Shown here piece after piece: positions 1 to 8,519 of a stretch of 38,386 bases of DNA. The stretch is from Novosphingobium sp. ST904. GTDB taxonomy: Bacteria; Pseudomonadota; Alphaproteobacteria; Sphingomonadales; Sphingomonadaceae. The translations under genes and the position numbers were made by a program. The notes beneath the pieces are model-generated. The model had not been told where the DNA came from. It made no database searches and saw nothing but the letters and a program-made list of their open reading frames with translations. Within the stretch, counting starts at the first letter, position 1, and each line of letters starts with the position of its first letter. The DNA lies in contig NZ_LGJH01000117.1 in the NCBI RefSeq assembly GCF_001298105.1, positions 1-38,386 of the forward strand, written 5' to 3'.

Positions 1-2
1 AC

Positions 3-670
3 CCCGGCCACGGCCATGCCGATTTCCTCGCCGTCGAAGTCGACGTCGAAGGCGAGCGGCTGTTCGTCGATCCGGGCACATCCCAATACTCGACGGCCCG
101 CGCCGGACTCACGAACGGTCGGCCGCCAGCCACAACGGTCCCTGCTTCGAGGGCGCCGAGCCGGTCGAGTACCTCGGCTGCTTCAAGGTCGGCCGCCACG
201 CCGCCGCCGAAGCGATCGCGCCGGACGACCTGCGCGACTGTCCCGGCGAGGCGATGGGAGGCCGCCTGACGACGGCAGCGGGGACCGTCAGGCGCATCGT
301 CTCGGCCTTTGCCGAAGGCGGCGTGGTGATCGCGGACAGTTGGGCGGGACGAACAGGAGAAGCCCGCGCACGCTTCCTGATCCCGGCGGAATGGCAACTG
401 GCCCCCAAGGGAGACACGCTCATCCGCCTGACCAAAGGCGGCACCGAGGTTTGGCTGGATGCGCTCGAAGGGCATTTCCGGCTTGCGGAAAGCGACAGCT
501 GGTGCCGCCGCTACATGGCGCCCGAGCCTGCCCATGTCCTCGATCTCGTGCCCGCCGCCGGAGGGGACAGGTACACCTCGGCCCTGCGCCTCTCGCAAAA
601 GCCGCCGGGAACCGCGGACCGGATCGAAATCCTCGCCGGCCCGGGCACGTTCTTCAGGAGCGCCCCGTGA
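3..670 (+). CDS. Heparinase II/III-like protein, C-terminal fragment (frameshifted)
   Basis: Only the C-terminal part lies in the window. The opening frame reads GHGHADFLAVEVDVEG followed by RLFVDPGTSQYS, which resembles the His-rich beta-sheet domain of the heparinase II/III and alginate lyase superfamily. Near position 91 the reading must switch frame to continue as GPRRTHERSAASHNG, the matching conserved stretch with its SHN motif, and then runs to the TGA at 668-670. Such proteins often sit in exopolysaccharide clusters, where they may trim or degrade the polymer, probably in the periplasm. Its stop overlaps the GTG start of the next gene, so it belongs to the same transcription unit as the sugar genes that follow. 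Family assignment rests on these motifs only. Polymer specificity cannot be read from the fragment. Confidence 0.6.
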   Translation, partial: RPRPCRFPRRRSRRRRRAAVRRSGHIPILDGPRRTHERSAASHNGPCFEGAEPVEYLGCFKVGRHAAAEAIAPDDLRDCPGEAMGGRLTTAAGTVRRIVSAFAEGGVVIADSWAGRTGEARARFLIPAEWQLAPKGDTLIRLTKGGTEVWLDALEGHFRLAESDSWCRRYMAPEPAHVLDLVPAAGGDRYTSALRLSQKPPGTADRIEILAGPGTFFRSAP

Positions 671-1032
671 TCGCCGGTATCGCCATGGCCTGGTCGGCCG
701 CAAAAGTCTGGCTGGAACGCGGCACCGGGATCGCCCCGGACGCGCTTCATGCCTTTGCGGGCGTCCTGCTTTTCGCCGCCATCCACCTGCTGGTCAGGCC
801 TGCCTCGCTGCGCATGGCATGGCTGGGCGTGTTCATCGCCGAATGCCTCAACGAGGCGCTCGACATGGCGCGCCCCGCCGGTGCCGAAAGCGACTGGCGG
901 TCCTCGCTCCATGACCTTCTCATCACGATGTTTCTGCCGACGATCCTGCTTGTCCTGTGGCCCGCGCTGACGCGGGCGGCGGCGAGACAGGCACCGGACG
1001 ACGCCGCAAGCAAGGAAAGTGCCCTGCCATGA
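667..1032 (+). CDS. Small membrane protein of unknown function
   Basis: A 121-residue protein with two or three hydrophobic segments: one around FAGVLLFAAIHLLV, one around MAWLGVFIAECLNEAL, and one near the C-terminus around LLITMFLPTILLVLW. The spaced residues NEALD, W, D and P between the last two helices look like a conserved pattern seen in single-domain VanZ-like membrane proteins, but I cannot name a family with confidence. The GTG start at 667 overlaps the upstream stop; ATG at 685 is the alternative. The stop TGA at 1030-1032 overlaps the ATG of manC (ATGA), so the gene is translationally coupled within the exopolysaccharide operon. A role in polymer export or anchoring is only a guess from context. 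Confidence 0.6.
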   Translation: MIAGIAMAWSAAKVWLERGTGIAPDALHAFAGVLLFAAIHLLVRPASLRMAWLGVFIAECLNEALDMARPAGAESDWRSSLHDLLITMFLPTILLVLWPALTRAAARQAPDDAASKESALP

Positions 1033-2087
1033 CTGAAGCGCGCAAGATCATACCCGTCATCCTTTCCGGTGGCTCTGGCACCCGGCTCTGGCCGCTTTCC
1101 CGCCCCGACCGGCCCAAGCAGTTCCTGCCGCTGCTTTCGGAACGCACGATGCTGCAGATGACGGCGGACTACGTACGCGACCGCAGTGTCTTCGCGCCGC
1201 CCATCGTCATCGGCGGCGCGACCTTCGGGGCCGAGACGGTGCAGCAGATGAACGATGCCGGCGTGCAGGATTTCCGCGTCGTGCTGGAACCCCAGGCCCG
1301 CAATACCGCCCCCGCCATCGCCCTGGCCGCCGCGATGGCCGAACGGGGCGACGACCTGCTGCTGATCATGCCCAGCGATCACGCCATCCGCCGCCCGGAA
1401 GCGCTGATGGCGCATATTGCGCAGGCCGCGCCGCTGGCCCGCGAAGGCTGGCTCTGCACTTTCGGGATCGAGCCGGATTCCCCTCATACCGGCTACGGCT
1501 ACATCCGCGCCGCCGAACCGCTCGCAGCCGGTGTCTGGCAGGTCGGCAGCTTCGTCGAGAAACCCGATCCGGCGCGGGCGCGGGCGATGCTGGAGGAAGG
1601 CGGCTATCACTGGAACGCGGGCATCTTCCTGTTCCGCGCCGATGCGATCATGGCCGCTCTCGACACGCACCAGCCCGCCGTGGCCGCCAGCGTCCGGGAC
1701 GCCATGGCCGGCGCCGACCGCACGGCCCAGACCGTGCATCCCCTGCCCGCAGCCTTTGCGGCAAGCCCTTCGATCTCGATCGACCACGGGGTGCTCGAAC
1801 ATCATGACCGGGTGGCCGTAGTGCCCGCCGCGCTGGGCTGGTCGGACGTGGGAAGCTGGGACGCGCTCTACGACGTGCTCGACCGCGACGATCAGGGCAA
1901 CAACGCACGCGGCCCGGTATTCTGGCGCGATGCCCGCGATTGCCTGGTGCAAAGCGACGGGCAGCGCGTTGCCCTGCTGGGCGTGCAGGACCTGATCGTC
2001 GTCGTCTCGGGAGACGATATCCTGGTGATGTCGCGCGGACGGTCGCAGGAAGTCCGGGATCTGGGCACGGCGGTACAGGAAGCATGA
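1029..2087 (+). CDS. manC: Mannose-1-phosphate guanylyltransferase
   Basis: The enzyme makes GDP-mannose from mannose-1-phosphate and GTP, supplying mannose (or derived fucose/rhamnose) for exopolysaccharide in the cytoplasm. The 352-residue protein begins with the nucleotidyltransferase signature LSGGSGTRLWPLSR at residues 12-25, followed by RPKQFLPL. Other matching segments are the PSDHAI motif, GYGYI, FVEKPD, WNAGIF and DVGSWDALYD. It ends at the short C-terminal beta domain and lacks the mannose-6-phosphate isomerase cupin domain of bifunctional AlgA/ManC proteins (about 470-480 residues), so it should be a monofunctional guanylyltransferase. The ATG at 1029 overlaps the previous stop. 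The frame is intact and no key residue appears missing. Confidence 0.93.
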   Translation: MTEARKIIPVILSGGSGTRLWPLSRPDRPKQFLPLLSERTMLQMTADYVRDRSVFAPPIVIGGATFGAETVQQMNDAGVQDFRVVLEPQARNTAPAIALAAAMAERGDDLLLIMPSDHAIRRPEALMAHIAQAAPLAREGWLCTFGIEPDSPHTGYGYIRAAEPLAAGVWQVGSFVEKPDPARARAMLEEGGYHWNAGIFLFRADAIMAALDTHQPAVAASVRDAMAGADRTAQTVHPLPAAFAASPSISIDHGVLEHHDRVAVVPAALGWSDVGSWDALYDVLDRDDQGNNARGPVFWRDARDCLVQSDGQRVALLGVQDLIVVVSGDDILVMSRGRSQEVRDLGTAVQEA

Positions 2088-2686
2088 TCCCCTCGGCCCT
2101 CGAACGCCGCGGCACGCCGGGAAACGGCGCCTTCCCGGCAAAGCCGCGATTTGAGTGCGAGTTCGGCCCGGACCTCGCCTCGAAACGCCATGCGCTGGCC
2201 CATTCGCTGCTCGAACTGGCCGACCAGAACCTTGCGCAGGCGCGGCTGATGAAGTCGGTGGCGCTGGACCTGATGTACCACGGCGCGGCCGGAGAGGCGC
2301 GCCGCCTCGGCTCGCTGGAGGTGGACGAGATCCGCCAGCGCCTCGACCTGCGCTACCGGGGAAGCGCCATGCTCCTGATCGAGCTGCTCGCGACACCGGG
2401 CTGCCCGCGCGGGGACCATGAACTGGCATCCATCGTCTGCCTGCGCAAGCACAGCGTATCGGCCCTGCGCGTCTTCGTTCACGACCTGCGGACCGCGCTG
2501 GCGCGGGCCGGTTACCGGGACGTGATCAAGTGCAAGATGCGGCGAGGCTACTTCCTCACCCCGACCATGCCCCGCAGGTCCTTGCCCTGGTGGGCTGACC
2601 GCCGGGCACTCCCCACAAGACAAGACATTCATACAAAGGCAGTCCAATCATGCGTTCAATCACGGAAAAGCCCGCCGTACTGGTGA
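2084..2686 (+). CDS. Winged-helix DNA-binding protein without receiver domain
   Basis: About 170-200 residues. The N-terminal half is helical, with a segment around LLELADQNLAQARLMKSVAL and no recognisable receiver domain. The C-terminal half resembles the OmpR/PhoB winged helix: LLIELLATPG, then SVSALRVFVHDLRTAL, then MRRGYFLT, matching the usual recognition-helix pattern and the final RGY hairpin. It is therefore probably a local transcription regulator of the exopolysaccharide genes. The start ATG at 2084 overlaps the manC stop. The frame as written runs to 2686 and overlaps galE by 37 bases. A one-base indel near 2560 would instead end the protein at TGA 2596-2598, just after the RGY hairpin, which I think is the true end. 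Confidence 0.65.
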   Translation: MIPSALERRGTPGNGAFPAKPRFECEFGPDLASKRHALAHSLLELADQNLAQARLMKSVALDLMYHGAAGEARRLGSLEVDEIRQRLDLRYRGSAMLLIELLATPGCPRGDHELASIVCLRKHSVSALRVFVHDLRTALARAGYRDVIKCKMRRGYFLTPTMPRRSLPWWADRRALPTRQDIHTKAVQSCVQSRKSPPYW

Positions 2687-3661
2687 CGGGCGGAGCCGGA
2701 TACATAGGCAGCCACGCGGTCCTCGCGCTGCGCGATGCCGGATGGCCGGTCGTGGTGATAGACAATCTCTCCACCGGCTTTCGCTGGGCGGTCCCGCAGG
2801 ACGTTCCCTTCGTCCAGGGCGACATCGCCGACCAGCCGCTGGTCGAGGCGGCGATGCGGGAGCACGGGATCGGCGCGGTGATGCACTTCGCGGGGTCGGT
2901 CGTCGTGCCGGAATCGGTCCGCGATCCGCTGGGCTACTATCGCAACAACACCGTCCGCAGCCGCGCGCTGATCGAAATCGCCGTTACGTGCGGGGTGCGC
3001 CATTTCATCTTCTCCTCCACCGCGGCGGTATACGGAATCCCCGAAATCGTGCCGATCGTGGAGGACTCCGGCAAGGCGCCGATCAATCCCTACGGCATGT
3101 CCAAGCTGATGACCGAACAGATGCTGCGCGATGTCGCTGCCGCTCATCCGATGAACTTCTGCGCCCTGCGTTACTTCAACGTCGCCGGGGCGGACCCTGA
3201 AAACCGGGCCGCAATCGACGCTGGGCGCCACTCACCTCATCAAGGTCGCCGTCGAGGCGGCACTGGGCAAGCGCGAGGCGGTGTCGGTCTACGGGACCGA
3301 CTTCGACACGCCAGACGGCACCGGAGTGCGCGACTATATCCATGTGTCGGACCTTGCCGACGCGCACGTCCTCGCGCTTGGCGCGCTGATCGCCGATCCG
3401 GCGGCCAGCCACACCTTCAATTGCGGCTACGGGCGCGGCTTCTCGGTGCTGGAAGTGCTCGATGCGGTGGACCGCGTGACCAACCGCCCGATAGTTCGCT
3501 GCCTCGAAGGGCGCAGGGCAGGCGATCCCGACGCCCTCGTGGCGGACAACGGCAGGATCACCGCCGCCCTGCCCTGGCGCCCCGCGCACGAGGACCTCGA
3601 CACGATCGTGCGCCATGCGCTGGCCTGGGAACGGCATCTGGCGGAGCGCACCGCACCATGA
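2650..3661 (+). CDS. galE: UDP-glucose 4-epimerase (frameshifted)
   Basis: This NAD-dependent short-chain dehydrogenase interconverts UDP-glucose and UDP-galactose for polymer synthesis. The Rossmann motif TGGAGYIGSH lies at residues 13-22. The YxxxK catalytic pair is Tyr148 and Lys152 in NPYGMSK. The LRYFNVAGADPE segment follows. At about 3210 the reading must change frame to continue as GATHLIKVAVEAALGKRE, then the conserved DGTGVRDYIHVSDLADAH segment and RRAGDPDALVAD, ending at TGA 3659-3661. The joined protein is about 337 residues, the normal GalE length. Since both halves are fully conserved, the break is probably a sequencing indel. Start ATG 2650. The stop overlaps an ATG at 3658, consistent with an operon. 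Confidence 0.9.
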
Positions 3662-3704
3662 CCGCACCCGGCTCCTCCGCCCGCCATCGCCGGGCCTGCG
3701 CGCC

Positions 3705-4942
3705 ATGAGGCTCGCGTCCACTTTCGTGCTGCACGGCTTCCAGATCGGCTATCCCGCGTTCATCACTGGCTGGCCGCCGCGATGGCCAGCCAGGTGATCG
3801 GGTCCGAAGTGGTGTTCTACCTCGGCGCGGGCTCGCTCGTGCTGGTGGGGCTGGAATACGGTTTCCGGTACTCCGGCGCCCGCGAAATCTCGCTGGCGCT
3901 GGAGAACCCCGCGCGGATCGCCGAAGTCATCGGCGCGATCATGCTCGTCCAGACCGGGTTCTTCTTCGCCGCGCTGCTCGCCGCCTTCGTCGCGATCGGC
4001 ATTGCCGGACCTTCGATCGGCGTGGCCACGGCGCTGTGCGTGCTGGTGTTCATGGTGCTGAACGGGATCATCCCCACCTGGATCTTCATCGCACTGTCTC
4101 TGCAGAGGGAGTTCCTGCTGCTGACCGCGCCGGTGCGGCTGGCGGGACTGGGCGTGGCGCTGGTGGCTTACCATTTCCACAGCATCGACGGCCTGTTCCT
4201 GTCCCAGTGCGGCGCGATCCTGGCGATCCATCTCTCGGGCCTGCTGCTCCTGCACCGCAAGGGCTACTTCGCGCTGAGCTTCAGGCCGAAACTGGCCGCA
4301 TCGCTCCTGCGCGAAGGGCGGGACATCTTCGTGATGAAGCTCGGCGTGTTTTCCTACACCAGCGCCGGCGTGCTGATCCTGGGCATCGTCCAGTCCCCCG
4401 AGATCGTCGGCGCGTTCGGCCTGTGCCAGCGGCTGGTGACGGCGATGCAGCAGGGCTCGGCACCGCTGTTCATGACCGCCTATCCGCTGAGCGTGCGCTA
4501 TGCCTCGGGCGAGCGGGAGCTGGCCACCCGGCTGCTGCGCCTGAACGGCACGGCCCTGCTCTTCTCGGTGGGCATGTCGCTGGCCATCGCGCTGGGCGGA
4601 CCGGCGCTGCTGACCGCCATCGGGCTCGACCATTACGAGGGCATCACCCGCTGCATCCTCATCATGGCGCCGCTGCCCGCGCTGGTCGGCCTTTCCACCC
4701 TGCTCGTCAACAATGCGGTACTGGCGGCCAAGCGCGACACCATCGTGCGGCACGTAACCCTCACCACCGGCGCGATCGGCATTCCCGCCTATTTCGCGAT
4801 GACCCGCCTGATGGGCCTGTTCGGCGCCGCGGCAACCCTGACGATCATCGAGGCCTGCGTTGCGCTCGCCTACCTCACCATCTGCATCCGCGAGAATCTG
4901 CTGTCCTCGCTCTTCTATTGGAGAAGCGCCCATGAAAGTTAG
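3705..4942 (+). CDS. Wzx-type polysaccharide flippase (N-terminal frameshift)
   Basis: A multi-spanning membrane protein of the MOP/PST exporter superfamily that would flip lipid-linked repeat units across the inner membrane. From 3782 an intact frame encodes 386 mostly hydrophobic residues with about ten to twelve helices, among them LGAGSLVLVGLEYGFRYSGA near the start and LVGLSTLLVNNAVLAAKRD late, both typical of this family. The N-terminus MRLASTFVLHGFQIGYPAFIT lies in another frame starting at ATG 3705. It joins the main frame if one base is missing near 3768. An ATG at 3658 overlapping the galE stop might be the true coupled start, but would need a further indel. The gene ends at 4942 and overlaps the next ATG at 4932. 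Confidence 0.78.
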
Positions 4943-5849
4943 CATCGTTACCCCGACACTCGCCCTGGACGATTTCCTCGCGGAAGCCAGGCAGTCCGTC
5001 GCGCGGCAGGATTCCGGCATCGAGATAGAGCACCTGATCGTGGTGGACGACAGGCAGGCCGTGCTGCCGGCCGACGACAGGCACGGCAATGTCGCCACCC
5101 TTTTTCCTGCACAACGGCCAGGAAAAGGGACCGGGCGGGGCAAGGAACACCGCGCTGGACCGGGCCACCGGCGACTTCGTGTTCTTCCTCGATGCCGATG
5201 ACGTGTGGGACCCCGATCACCTGCGCCGCGCGGTCGGCGTCTACCAGGGCAATCCGCAGGTGGACTGCATCTCCATCGCCGGGCTGAGCTTCGGGCAAAG
5301 CGTCAGGCATGTCCGCATGACCATCCCGGACCTGCCCCAGGGCATCATTCCGCGCCATTCCGTCGCCTGGAACCCGATCGGCGGCCCCACCGGGTTCAGC
5401 TACCGCCGCAGCGCGAAGACCGCCGCCGTCCGCTTCAAGGATGCGCTCTATTTCGCGGATATCATCTTCTACCTCGAACTGCTCCATCTCGGCGCGACCT
5501 TCTGGCGCGAGAACAGCGTGCGCTACTGGTACCGGCGCTCCCCCGGCCAGCTCATCTCGATCGCGCGATCGACAAGATCCGCACTTCGGAAGCGCGCGTC
5601 CATCAGGAGATCGCCGCATGGAAGGATTCCGGCCTGTCTGCGCGCGAAGCCCGGCTCGCCTCGGTGCAGATCCGGCGCCTCAGCGCCAACCGGCAACGGC
5701 GGCCGTCCTACCGCAACACGCTGCTTCTCGCCGCCATCGCCCCGCGCTGGGCAGCCTCGCAGGTCATGCGGCAGGTGGAGAACGTGAAGATCAGGCGCAC
5801 CGCGCCCCGGCGGCCGGACGCCGCGCCCGGCCTCCCGGCGGCCGAATGA
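4932..5849 (+). CDS. Family 2 glycosyltransferase (two frameshifts)
   Basis: A GT-A fold glycosyltransferase of family GT2, predicted to add one sugar to the exopolysaccharide repeat unit at the cytoplasmic face. It begins MKVSIVTPTLALDDFL with the nucleotide-binding IVVDD at about residues 36-40. Around 5100, in a T-rich stretch, the frame changes and continues GPGGARNTALDRATGDFVFF and LDADDVWDPDHL, which carries the metal-binding DxD-type motif. A second change near 5565 leads into IDKIRTSEARVHQEIAAW and the basic C-terminus ending at 5849. The joined length is about 306 residues, normal for a single-domain GT2 enzyme. Donor and acceptor cannot be told from sequence. The start overlaps the flippase stop. 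Confidence 0.8.
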
Positions 5850-5913
5850 ACCACCGGCCATCGCGCATCGACCAGAACCGGCAATCCATCAATATCATTC
5901 ACGGAACAGGGAC

Positions 5914-6510
5914 ATGAACAACACGCTGAACATCATACTCATCGACGATGACAACGAACGCAAGAAGTACGTCACCTCGATCCTCAAGCAGGTCGACGAT
6001 ATTTTTAATATTCAATATTCGTGCGAATTCACCGATCTTTCGGCACGCCACCCCACGATCGCTCTTATTGGCGACAACGACAACGTGCTGGACGATTTCC
6101 TCGTGAAATCGATCAATGCCCAGCGCATTCCCGTCGTGATATACAGCCTCGTCGTCAATGTGCGGCGGATCGTGGAACTGATATCGAAAGGCGCGGCCGA
6201 TTACGTGATCCCGACCAAGGACATGGCGGAACTGCGCGATATCCTCACCCGGGCGGCAAGCACGGCCGATGTGCCGGGGCGTTATCACCCGCGCGAATCC
6301 GCCGCCGCCTCGCTGATCTCGCGCCTGACCAAGCGCGAACACGAAGTGCTGATCGGCGTGGCGAAAGGCCAGTCGAACCGCCTCATCGGCAAGGAACTGT
6401 CGATCAGCCCGAGGACGGTCGAGATCCACCGCGCCAACATGATCGCCAGGCTCGGTGCCAAGAACACGATGGAGGCGATCCGCATCGCCATCGAGGCAGG
6501 CAAGGCCTGA
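5914..6510 (+). CDS. LuxR/FixJ-type response regulator with divergent receiver
   Basis: A 198-residue regulator. The N-terminus IILIDDDNERKKY (residues 7-19) looks like the acidic pocket of a receiver domain. The usual phospho-acceptor segment is replaced by TIALIGDND, with Asp54 the only candidate, and the conserved lysine region reads DYVIPTKD, so the receiver is atypical and may not be phosphorylated normally. The C-terminal LuxR helix-turn-helix is clear: LTKREHEVLIGVAKGQSN then ISPRTVEIHRANMIARLG. An RBS-like GGAACAGGGAC precedes the ATG. The gene is last in the exopolysaccharide block, 64 bases after the glycosyltransferase, and probably regulates polymer synthesis. The receiver-coding part near 6000-6020 is unusually AT-rich. 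Confidence 0.85.
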   Translation: MNNTLNIILIDDDNERKKYVTSILKQVDDIFNIQYSCEFTDLSARHPTIALIGDNDNVLDDFLVKSINAQRIPVVIYSLVVNVRRIVELISKGAADYVIPTKDMAELRDILTRAASTADVPGRYHPRESAAASLISRLTKREHEVLIGVAKGQSNRLIGKELSISPRTVEIHRANMIARLGAKNTMEAIRIAIEAGKA

Positions 6511-6513
6511 AAA

Positions 6514-6529
6514 CGGCGCTTCGGCGCCG
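6514..6529. terminator. UUCG hairpin, probable bidirectional terminator
   Basis: A perfect 6-bp GC stem CGGCGC/GCGCCG closes a TTCG loop immediately after the LuxR-type gene stop. On the minus strand the stem is followed by TTTT, giving a classic intrinsic terminator for the glycosidase operon that ends at 6555. On the plus strand only a weak pyrimidine tract follows. It marks the border between the two convergent blocks. Confidence 0.7.
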
Positions 6530-6554
6530 CCCTTCAGCCCTGCCTGCGCCGAAT

Positions 6555-8489
6555 TCAGGTCCTGCCGGTAAAGGCGCCCAGCCCCGCGATGGCGAGCATA
6601 CCGGCGGGAAGCGCCGTGGCCTCGAAGGTCAGGCGCAGATAGCGTGCCTTTACCGGAGCGGGGAAGGCGATGCGCTGGGTGGCGAGCGCATAAGCGATGT
6701 TCCCGAATTCCCCGGCCGCACTGCGCTTCCAGGTCTTGCCGTCAAGGCTGGTCTCGGCGACGTAGCCCCGGGGCGGCGCGGAATCGGCCATGACCTGCCG
6801 GGACGGCGTCAGCGTGAAACCGCCCAGCGCTTCGGCCCGGCCAAGGTCCACCGTCACGCGCGCGGGTTTGCCCGGCTGGGGGGCGGGCTGCTTCCAGATC
6901 GTCGCCGCATCATTGTCCAGCAGCCGTTCCGCGCCCGGCGCGCTGGCGGCAACGATGGTCCACTTGGTGGAATCCAGCACGCTGGGATCGGTCGAGACGA
7001 TCGCCGGCACATCGACAGGCGCCACCGAGGCGAACAACGCGAATTCCGAGATCGCCGGCGCCGCGCTGCCTTCGAGGACGACCAGCCGCACCCGGCGCGG
7101 CGCGATCGGCTGCGGCAGGCGGATGATGCGCTGCGCGCCGATGCATTCCTTCTCGGCAAGGCGCTGCCACTGGCCGTCGATCTCCGCTTCCACCGCGAAG
7201 CGGGTCACGCGGATTCCCAGCGGCAGGTATTCCCGCAGGCGCACCACGTCGAAGCGCGTGCCCGGCGCGAGGTCGAGCGTCAGCGTCGGGGTCAGCACGG
7301 CGTCGGGCGCGGACCAGTAGGTCTCGCGCTGGCCGTCCAGCACCTGCGCGGGCGCGAAGCGGCCCCCGCGCGAGGCGCTGGCATGGGCAACGCTGCCCTG
7401 CGCCAGATCCTTCGCGAAGGTCGCGCGGATCGCATCGCCGAACGACTTGAGGATCTTCACGTCCTGATCGGCGATCCGGCCCCGCCGGTCAGGCGGCAGG
7501 TTCAGGTTGAGATTGGTGCCCCGGCCCACGGATTCGTCATAGAGGCGGATCAGGCGCGCCGGGCTCTTGACCTTGGAATCCTCGTCGGCGTGATAGAACC
7601 AGCCGGGCCGGATCGAAACGTCGGTTTCCGCCGGCCACCAGATCTCGCCCCCGCGCAGGCCCGCATTGCCCACGTCCTGCTCATAGGGAACGTTCGGCAT
7701 CGTCGGCCAGCAGGGATCGCCCGCCACGCCGTCCTCATTGCCGACCCAGCGCACATCGGCGCCAAGCGGATCGAACGTGCAGGCATCGGGCTGAAGTTCG
7801 TGGACCAGCTTTACGATCGAGGGCCAGTTGTAATACTTCGGCGCATCGATCTTGCGCGCCTCGCGCGCGCCGCCGTAGTAACCGTCGCCGCCGTTGGCGC
7901 CGTCGAACCAGACTTCGAACAGCTTGCCGTAGCGGGTGCACAGTTCGGTCAACTGCTTGCGGTAATAGTCGATATAGGCCGGGCGGCCGTACTCCGCGTG
8001 GTTGCGGTCCCACGGCGAGAGATAGAGCCCGAACAGCATGTCCGCCTTGCGGCACGCTTCCGACATTTCCGCAACGATATCGCCCTTGCCCGCCTTGTAG
8101 GGGCTGTTGCGGATCGAATGCTCGGTAAGCTGGGTCTGCCAGAGGCAGAAGCCGTCATGGTGCTTGGCGGTCAGGATGACGCCGCGCATTCCCGCAACCT
8201 TGGCCGCCGCAACGATCTGGTCGGCATTGAAATCCGTCGGGTTGAACCACTTGGGGTCCTCGTCGCCGTAGCCCCATTCCTTGTCGGTGAAGGTGTTCAT
8301 GGCGAAGTGCACGAAAGCGTACATTTCGTGCGCGTGCCAGTTCCACTGCCGCGCCGAGGGAACCGCGCCCGAGGGCAGCGGCGCGGCGGCATCACCGGCG
8401 GCGCGGCGCGCGGCCTGCGCGGCGTCGGCGCCAAGCGCAGTCGCCGCGACGGCGGAAGTGGCGAGGAAACGGCGGCGGGAAAAGTCCAT
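6555..8489 (-). CDS. GH29 alpha-L-fucosidase, Tat-exported, C-terminal F5/8-type domain
   Basis: Predicted to remove terminal alpha-linked fucose with retention. The 644-residue protein starts with a twin-arginine signal, SRRRFLATSAVAATALGADA. The catalytic barrel shows AKHHDGFCLW (residues 108-117), GLYLSPWDRN and EVWFDGANG, where Asp196 is the expected nucleophile. Further conserved parts are the LNLNLPPDRRGRI segment and NGWFYH-like RPGWFYHAD. The architecture, with a discoidin-like C-terminal module from about residue 490 (DNDAATIWKQ, then TVDLGRAEALGG), fits the subfamily acting on alpha-1,3/1,4-fucosides, though linkage is inference. The ATG at 8489 is preceded by a good RBS, AAGGACTGACG. 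It is the last gene of the five-gene operon, 30 bases after GH125. The frame is intact. Confidence 0.93.
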   Translation of the reverse strand: MDFSRRRFLATSAVAATALGADAAQAARRAAGDAAAPLPSGAVPSARQWNWHAHEMYAFVHFAMNTFTDKEWGYGDEDPKWFNPTDFNADQIVAAAKVAGMRGVILTAKHHDGFCLWQTQLTEHSIRNSPYKAGKGDIVAEMSEACRKADMLFGLYLSPWDRNHAEYGRPAYIDYYRKQLTELCTRYGKLFEVWFDGANGGDGYYGGAREARKIDAPKYYNWPSIVKLVHELQPDACTFDPLGADVRWVGNEDGVAGDPCWPTMPNVPYEQDVGNAGLRGGEIWWPAETDVSIRPGWFYHADEDSKVKSPARLIRLYDESVGRGTNLNLNLPPDRRGRIADQDVKILKSFGDAIRATFAKDLAQGSVAHASASRGGRFAPAQVLDGQRETYWSAPDAVLTPTLTLDLAPGTRFDVVRLREYLPLGIRVTRFAVEAEIDGQWQRLAEKECIGAQRIIRLPQPIAPRRVRLVVLEGSAAPAISEFALFASVAPVDVPAIVSTDPSVLDSTKWTIVAASAPGAERLLDNDAATIWKQPAPQPGKPARVTVDLGRAEALGGFTLTPSRQVMADSAPPRGYVAETSLDGKTWKRSAAGEFGNIAYALATQRIAFPAPVKARYLRLTFEATALPAGMLAIAGLGAFTGRT

Positions 8490-8519
8490 CGTCAGTCCTT
8501 TGGTAAAGGCAGGCGCGTG

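Noticed and set aside
1..6510. The exopolysaccharide genes as part of the N-glycan system
   Set aside because: They face the opposite way, are separated by a strong terminator hairpin, and make sugar nucleotides and polymer rather than degrade glycans. Proximity alone is not evidence.
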